From assembly GCA_947494335.1 (NCBI GenBank), contig CANLUT010000001.1, forward strand, positions 725,649-789,648: 64,000 nucleotides of DNA. The letters run 5' to 3'. Below, one piece after another: positions 60,434 through 64,000 of the stretch (position 1 is the stretch's first letter; each line of letters begins with the position of its first letter). The DNA is from Oligoflexales bacterium (GTDB taxonomy: Bacteria; Bdellovibrionota_B; Oligoflexia; Oligoflexales; RGVZ01). A program made the position numbers and the translations under genes. The notes beneath the pieces are model-generated. The model searched no databases. It was given only the letters and a program-made list of their open reading frames with translations, and was not told where the DNA came from.

Positions 60434-62308
60434 ATGCGACTTGGACTCACCGGAGCTGTCTTTTTTTGTTCTGTTTCAGCTGTTGCTTATGGTTTTGAGA
60501 CGCCTCATGCGTTTAAACAAAAATATCGGCAGTTTATGTCACAGGAGCCGACCATTGCAGAGGACGGTTCAGTGGCTCTTGGTGAGGCGCGCCTATTTTA
60601 TCGTGGAAAACTTCGTGTTTTGTATGTCCAGGGAGATAAGTTTGAAATGGCTTATCAGCACGGAAGGCTGTTGCGTGATGATATTCGACAGGGCGCACTT
60701 CCGCAAACGGCTATGATTGTACGAAACTCCGTATTGAATGCGTTTCCGCTGCCGCCGAATGCGGCGGAGTCAGTCATCAAGACTATAAATCATATTTATG
60801 GTGGACGTATGGTCGACTACGCATCCAAATCTCTCGGCATCAGTGAGCATGAGTTTTTAGCTGATGCTTATGGTATGGCTGAGGGTTCGGGGCTGAGCGC
60901 GGATACTGTGGTCAATGCGTTTACCGGTCCTGAAACTCTGCAAGTCATTTTGGGTGAAAAAGTTGGTGGTGGCAGCTCTTTGCCAGCGCCCCTATCGGTG
61001 AGTGAATGTACTGATTTTGCAGTCCGTTCGTCACGTGGCGATGGCATGATCATAGGGCGAAATACGGACTATCCATTAAACGGTAGTTTTGATCGATTCC
61101 CGACGGTTGTCTACTATCACCCCACAGATGGTGATCAGAAATTTATGTCAGTAACTTCTGCTGGCCTACACACCGCTGGTGTCGTTGGCTTGAATGAGTC
61201 AGGTCTTTTTGTCGGCATTCATACCATTCCGACTCAAGATGTCGGAAAAAATGGATTCCCAGCGTTTTTCATTGGTGAACGAGTTTTACGTAAGGCCAAA
61301 AACTTTGAAGAGGCCGTGCGTATTTTTTCCAGAATGAAGCCGGCTGCTGGTTGGGCATATACACTAGTCAGTACACATGAAAAGCGCTCAGCTGCCATTG
61401 AGTTTAATAATAAAAATTTTGTTGTGAGAGAGTCGCGCTCGGGTGCTCATATCCAGACCAATCACTATATGACTGATGCAATGAAGTCAGCAAATCTTGA
61501 TTTAAACGCAACTGTGAACCAAGATACGCAGGCTCGATATAGGCGAGTCCAAGATTTGTTAGATGCAAATAACTTGAGATTAGATGCAGATGGCGCCGTC
61601 AAGATTCTGGCTGACAAAGTCGATCCGATCACTGGACAGACCCGCGGGCTCGGCAATGTCGTAGCGGTTCACACGACATTGACAAGTGCGGTGGTAGATT
61701 CTCATGCCCGTAAGGTGTACGTTGCAACTGGTACAGCACCGGTTTCATTGACACCTTTTGTGGAGGTTCCAATAGTAGAAGATTTTGATCCGCACTCGTT
61801 TTTAGGGCATGGTTATTCTGTTTTGGAGCACGCCAGTTATCACAGTATGTATCCCGACTTAAGCCGTGCCGAGCAACTTTATATTGAAGCAAAAACTGCA
61901 TACGAAACGGATTTAAATCCAAGAAAATCTGCAGAAATTTTGAAGGACGTCGTTATAGCGGATAAAGACAATCCCGGGTATCAATACATGCTGGCACTCA
62001 TGTATGCCAAAAGTGGTGATTTCTCCTCTGCCGAGGAGGTTTTTAAGGCCGTGGCGGTATCGGGTGATGAACACTATCGACTGGCAAGCAATTACTTTTT
62101 GGGCAGAATTGCTGCCCATCGCGGCGATCACCATACGGCCGAAGGTTATCTAGATAAAGTTGTTCTCAACGCAAGTCCAAGAGACGAAGCGCCCTTGTTA
62201 ACGGCAGCGCGACGGTCCTTGGACAAGGTTAAAAGGTTTAGGTTTTACAGGTTCAATCACAAGTCTTTGGCGATCTTCATGCCCGAGGCTGATGTCGTGC
62301 AGTATTGA
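60434..62308 (+). CDS. exported NTN hydrolase (C45/acyltransferase-like) with TPR tail
   Basis: A signal peptide (LTGAVFFCSVSAVAYG) leads into an N-terminal region of about 170 residues with FEMAYQHGRLLRDDI, typical of C45 peptidase/AAT-like proteins, followed by the likely nucleophile Cys in SVSECTDFAVRSS and GRNTDYPLNG. Such proteins self-cleave to free the Cys and hydrolyse amide bonds of acyl compounds. The last 130 residues add TPR-like repeats (YQYMLALMYAKSGDFSSAEE), not part of the family. ATG 60434 follows agggagg. The substrate is unknown. Confidence 0.8.
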   Translation: MRLGLTGAVFFCSVSAVAYGFETPHAFKQKYRQFMSQEPTIAEDGSVALGEARLFYRGKLRVLYVQGDKFEMAYQHGRLLRDDIRQGALPQTAMIVRNSVLNAFPLPPNAAESVIKTINHIYGGRMVDYASKSLGISEHEFLADAYGMAEGSGLSADTVVNAFTGPETLQVILGEKVGGGSSLPAPLSVSECTDFAVRSSRGDGMIIGRNTDYPLNGSFDRFPTVVYYHPTDGDQKFMSVTSAGLHTAGVVGLNESGLFVGIHTIPTQDVGKNGFPAFFIGERVLRKAKNFEEAVRIFSRMKPAAGWAYTLVSTHEKRSAAIEFNNKNFVVRESRSGAHIQTNHYMTDAMKSANLDLNATVNQDTQARYRRVQDLLDANNLRLDADGAVKILADKVDPITGQTRGLGNVVAVHTTLTSAVVDSHARKVYVATGTAPVSLTPFVEVPIVEDFDPHSFLGHGYSVLEHASYHSMYPDLSRAEQLYIEAKTAYETDLNPRKSAEILKDVVIADKDNPGYQYMLALMYAKSGDFSSAEEVFKAVAVSGDEHYRLASNYFLGRIAAHRGDHHTAEGYLDKVVLNASPRDEAPLLTAARRSLDKVKRFRFYRFNHKSLAIFMPEADVVQY

Positions 62309-62322
62309 ACGCCAACTTTTGT

Positions 62323-63711
62323 TCACTTGATGCCGATCATGTCGGCAATTTTCTTATTAATTGCTTCGAATTCAGCGTCTGGGCCATTGATAGCGGTGAT
62401 GCGCAAATTATTGTTTGAAGCATCAGCTTTTGTCAGACGGAGCGGCAACCATGGAGCATAGTCTTTACGAATCTCCTCCAGGTTGTACTGACGCTTGCCG
62501 GTAACGACCATCGACCACCTTTTTGTAAAAATCTCGCTGAGATCTGCCCTGATCTGACCAGTAGCTGTGTCCACGACATCAAGTCGGTCGGGCAGTGAAA
62601 TTGCTACACCATTATCAGTGACATCTACCTTGACCGGAGCACGAAGGCTCAGATTCTCATAGACTGAACCCAGAGTCTCGACGGATCTGAAGTTGGCGAT
62701 GAGCGTTATAACCTGGTCTTGCATTGTCATGTCGACAGGTGTCTCTCCGCTAAACTGCACAACGATGTCGTCGGGTGAGCCAATAACGTCTTCAGGCGTT
62801 GCGTAATCACCTGATGGATTTAAAATTAAATGCAAAAGTTCCATGTCAGACATCGTAAAGTCTGCAAGGTAGGTTTTGGCGATGTCGCGGATGTACTGTG
62901 GTTTGACGTTGATTAATAGGGCCTCGTCACCCTCAGGTTTAAGTTCCAGCTGATTAGCACCCTCGGCACTTGGTACCATGACGTAGACGGCACCTTTCGT
63001 GCTGAGAAAGCGCGGAGGAATGGGTATCAGTTTTGTTCTGAGCGTCGCATCACGAACCCAGTTTTGCCAAGCTTCGTTGGCTGTTTTGACCATCGGGGCC
63101 GTTACTTGATTAAAGAGATCATTAATCGTTTTGACCGCGCGCTCTGATATCTCCCGCTCGTTTTCAGGAATTTGTTTGGCCATGGCGCGCTCTGCAGCGT
63201 TGCGGCCGAGTCGTTCTTTAATTCTTCTGAAAAGTCCGCCCGCCCAAACATCGATGTTTTTAACTGTGAGTTTTGTTTTTGCCGAGGTGGCGGCAGGATG
63301 CGCGGTAAGCCCTGCGTCGTTTAAAAAGAAACACTTATTAGAGGATGTGTTTGTATTTGCTTCCGCATCAGAGTGGACAAAAATCTGGCCGGGAGCTGAA
63401 ATTGTTGCATCGATATCGCTATGGATCGCGTTTGAGGCATTGATACAAAAACCAAGCCCGTTTTTACCTGTTTGCCACGGCGCAAGGTGCGCATTGCCGT
63501 TGACATTAATGCGAGTGATGATTCTGGTTCGATTTAATGTCGTGTCCAGGTCTTCAGTTCGCTGGATAGGAAGCTTTGAGAGCTTTCTCAGGAATGACGC
63601 TGATACTGCGATTTCAGCGTTTGGCTGCGGTAGTGGGTCAGTTGCAGACAAAAGTAATGCCGCTGCCGCAATGATAATGAGTGTCTTGTTGATGATCGAT
63701 GCGCGTTTCAT
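62323..63711 (-). CDS. hypothetical exported protein
   Basis: ATG 63711 (or TTG 63720) begins a hydrophobic N-terminus (INKTLIIIAAAALLLSA) that is a signal peptide or anchor. The 460 residues are mixed alpha-beta with cysteines only in FCINAS and KCFFLN. The central helical stretch (NEREISERAVKTINDLFNQV) is followed by a beta-rich half. I recognise no family. It ends 15 bases from the convergent hydrolase. Confidence 0.72.
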   Translation of the reverse strand: MKRASIINKTLIIIAAAALLLSATDPLPQPNAEIAVSASFLRKLSKLPIQRTEDLDTTLNRTRIITRINVNGNAHLAPWQTGKNGLGFCINASNAIHSDIDATISAPGQIFVHSDAEANTNTSSNKCFFLNDAGLTAHPAATSAKTKLTVKNIDVWAGGLFRRIKERLGRNAAERAMAKQIPENEREISERAVKTINDLFNQVTAPMVKTANEAWQNWVRDATLRTKLIPIPPRFLSTKGAVYVMVPSAEGANQLELKPEGDEALLINVKPQYIRDIAKTYLADFTMSDMELLHLILNPSGDYATPEDVIGSPDDIVVQFSGETPVDMTMQDQVITLIANFRSVETLGSVYENLSLRAPVKVDVTDNGVAISLPDRLDVVDTATGQIRADLSEIFTKRWSMVVTGKRQYNLEEIRKDYAPWLPLRLTKADASNNNLRITAINGPDAEFEAINKKIADMIGIK

Positions 63712-63763
63712 GGTATTCAAGCCTCTTCTTCAGTCAAATGGTGACGAGGATTATATCTTTTTC

Positions 63764-64000
63764 TTACTTCTTCATGATCGAGCTGATGCCGCGATGTGTG
63801 TACGGCGTTAGATCAGTGCCGTCGAGTCCCTGAGCCCCTTTGCCTGGTTTAAGGGCAACCCGCGCGTGACATTTGTTATTTGAAAAACAGTCTTCGAAGG
63901 TTTTTCGACCTAACGCGATCAGCGTATCTACGGGGGCCGAGCGTCGAGGAATCTTGCGGAAGTCATCCATGGAGCCTTCGACTTTGAAATCGTACCACCA
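63764..64000 (-). CDS. C-terminal part of an unknown protein, cut by the window edge
   Basis: The reading frame stays open from its stop at 63764 to the right edge (residues WWYDFKVEGS precede the Met at 63970), so this is the C-terminal 79 residues of a longer protein. It has one cysteine pair (DCFSNNKC) and a basic end. Nothing can be said of function. It lies 52 bases upstream of the gene at 62323-63711. Confidence 0.6.
   Translation of the reverse strand, partial: WWYDFKVEGSMDDFRKIPRRSAPVDTLIALGRKTFEDCFSNNKCHARVALKPGKGAQGLDGTDLTPYTHRGISSIMKK

Noticed and set aside
63131-63811. 226-residue plus-strand ORF antisense to the exported protein at 62323-63711
   Set aside because: No ribosome site; hydrophobic patches mirror the opposite strand; no domain visible.

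Overview
The window looks like a chromosomal segment of a Gram-negative bacterium. Evidence for an outer membrane includes a TolC/RND pair, an LpxL-type acyltransferase, lipoprotein signal peptidase, several lipobox proteins and a Bat (aerotolerance) operon. Base composition appears to be about half G+C by eye. The mix of core genes with many secreted, TPR and cysteine-rich hypothetical proteins, plus sigma-28-like promoters, would fit Bdellovibrionota/Oligoflexia or a neighbouring delta-like lineage. That placement is inference from gene content only. I saw no rRNA, tRNA, CRISPR array, transposase or integrase.

Layout: 0-3.6 kb holds an exported NlpC/P60-like protein with an unusual cysteine cluster, then efp-accB-accC closed by a strong terminator. 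From 3.6 to 12.8 kb there is a helical/proline-rich protein, a good sigma-70 promoter and a tightly overlapping Bat operon (MoxR, DUF58, membrane protein, BatA, a BatB-BatC fusion, BatD, BatE). From 12.8 to 20.2 kb lie divergent DNA repair genes (dinB and an AAG glycosylase), a TolC-RND operon with no adaptor gene, and fabH behind a hairpin that reaches its ribosome site. 20.2-30.7 kb carries darP-nadE-pyrE, a DAACS carboxylate transporter, an Rsm22-like methyltransferase, lipA, an LpxL-like acyltransferase and a GreA/B-like protein.

30.7-38.1 kb is a patchwork of small metabolic and exported genes: PhnA, HutD, an HExxH lipoprotein behind a hairpin that buries its Shine-Dalgarno, a cupin/DUF454/flavodoxin operon, a methyltransferase, a glutaryl-CoA-type dehydrogenase and a periplasmic thioredoxin. 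38.1-46.2 kb holds a 776-residue TPR protein, a small zinc-finger-like protein with a structured leader, a TPR protein with a PUA/EVE-like tail, an exported DcrB/PsbP-like protein, mtnA, lspA and a 54-residue hydrophilic protein missed by the ORF track. That small gene lies behind an almost perfect sigma-28 promoter.

46.3-54.6 kb is a head-to-tail run: a DnaQ exonuclease fused to a degenerate GIY-YIG region, znuA-znuC-znuB, kup, ridA and a class III adenylate cyclase. 54.6-64 kb is rich in exported proteins: a DUF4360-like protein, an ElaB/YqjD-like trio next to cardiolipin synthase, a lipoprotein built from four 40-residue cysteine repeats, an NTN (C45-like) hydrolase with a TPR tail, and several unknown secreted proteins.

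The most interesting leads are the sigma-28-driven 54-residue protein, the two hairpins at ribosome sites (fabH and the HExxH lipoprotein), the NlpC/P60 protein with two CX2CX2C clusters, the four-repeat cysteine lipoprotein, and the exonuclease translationally coupled to zinc import. All functions are assigned by reading motifs; no database search was possible.
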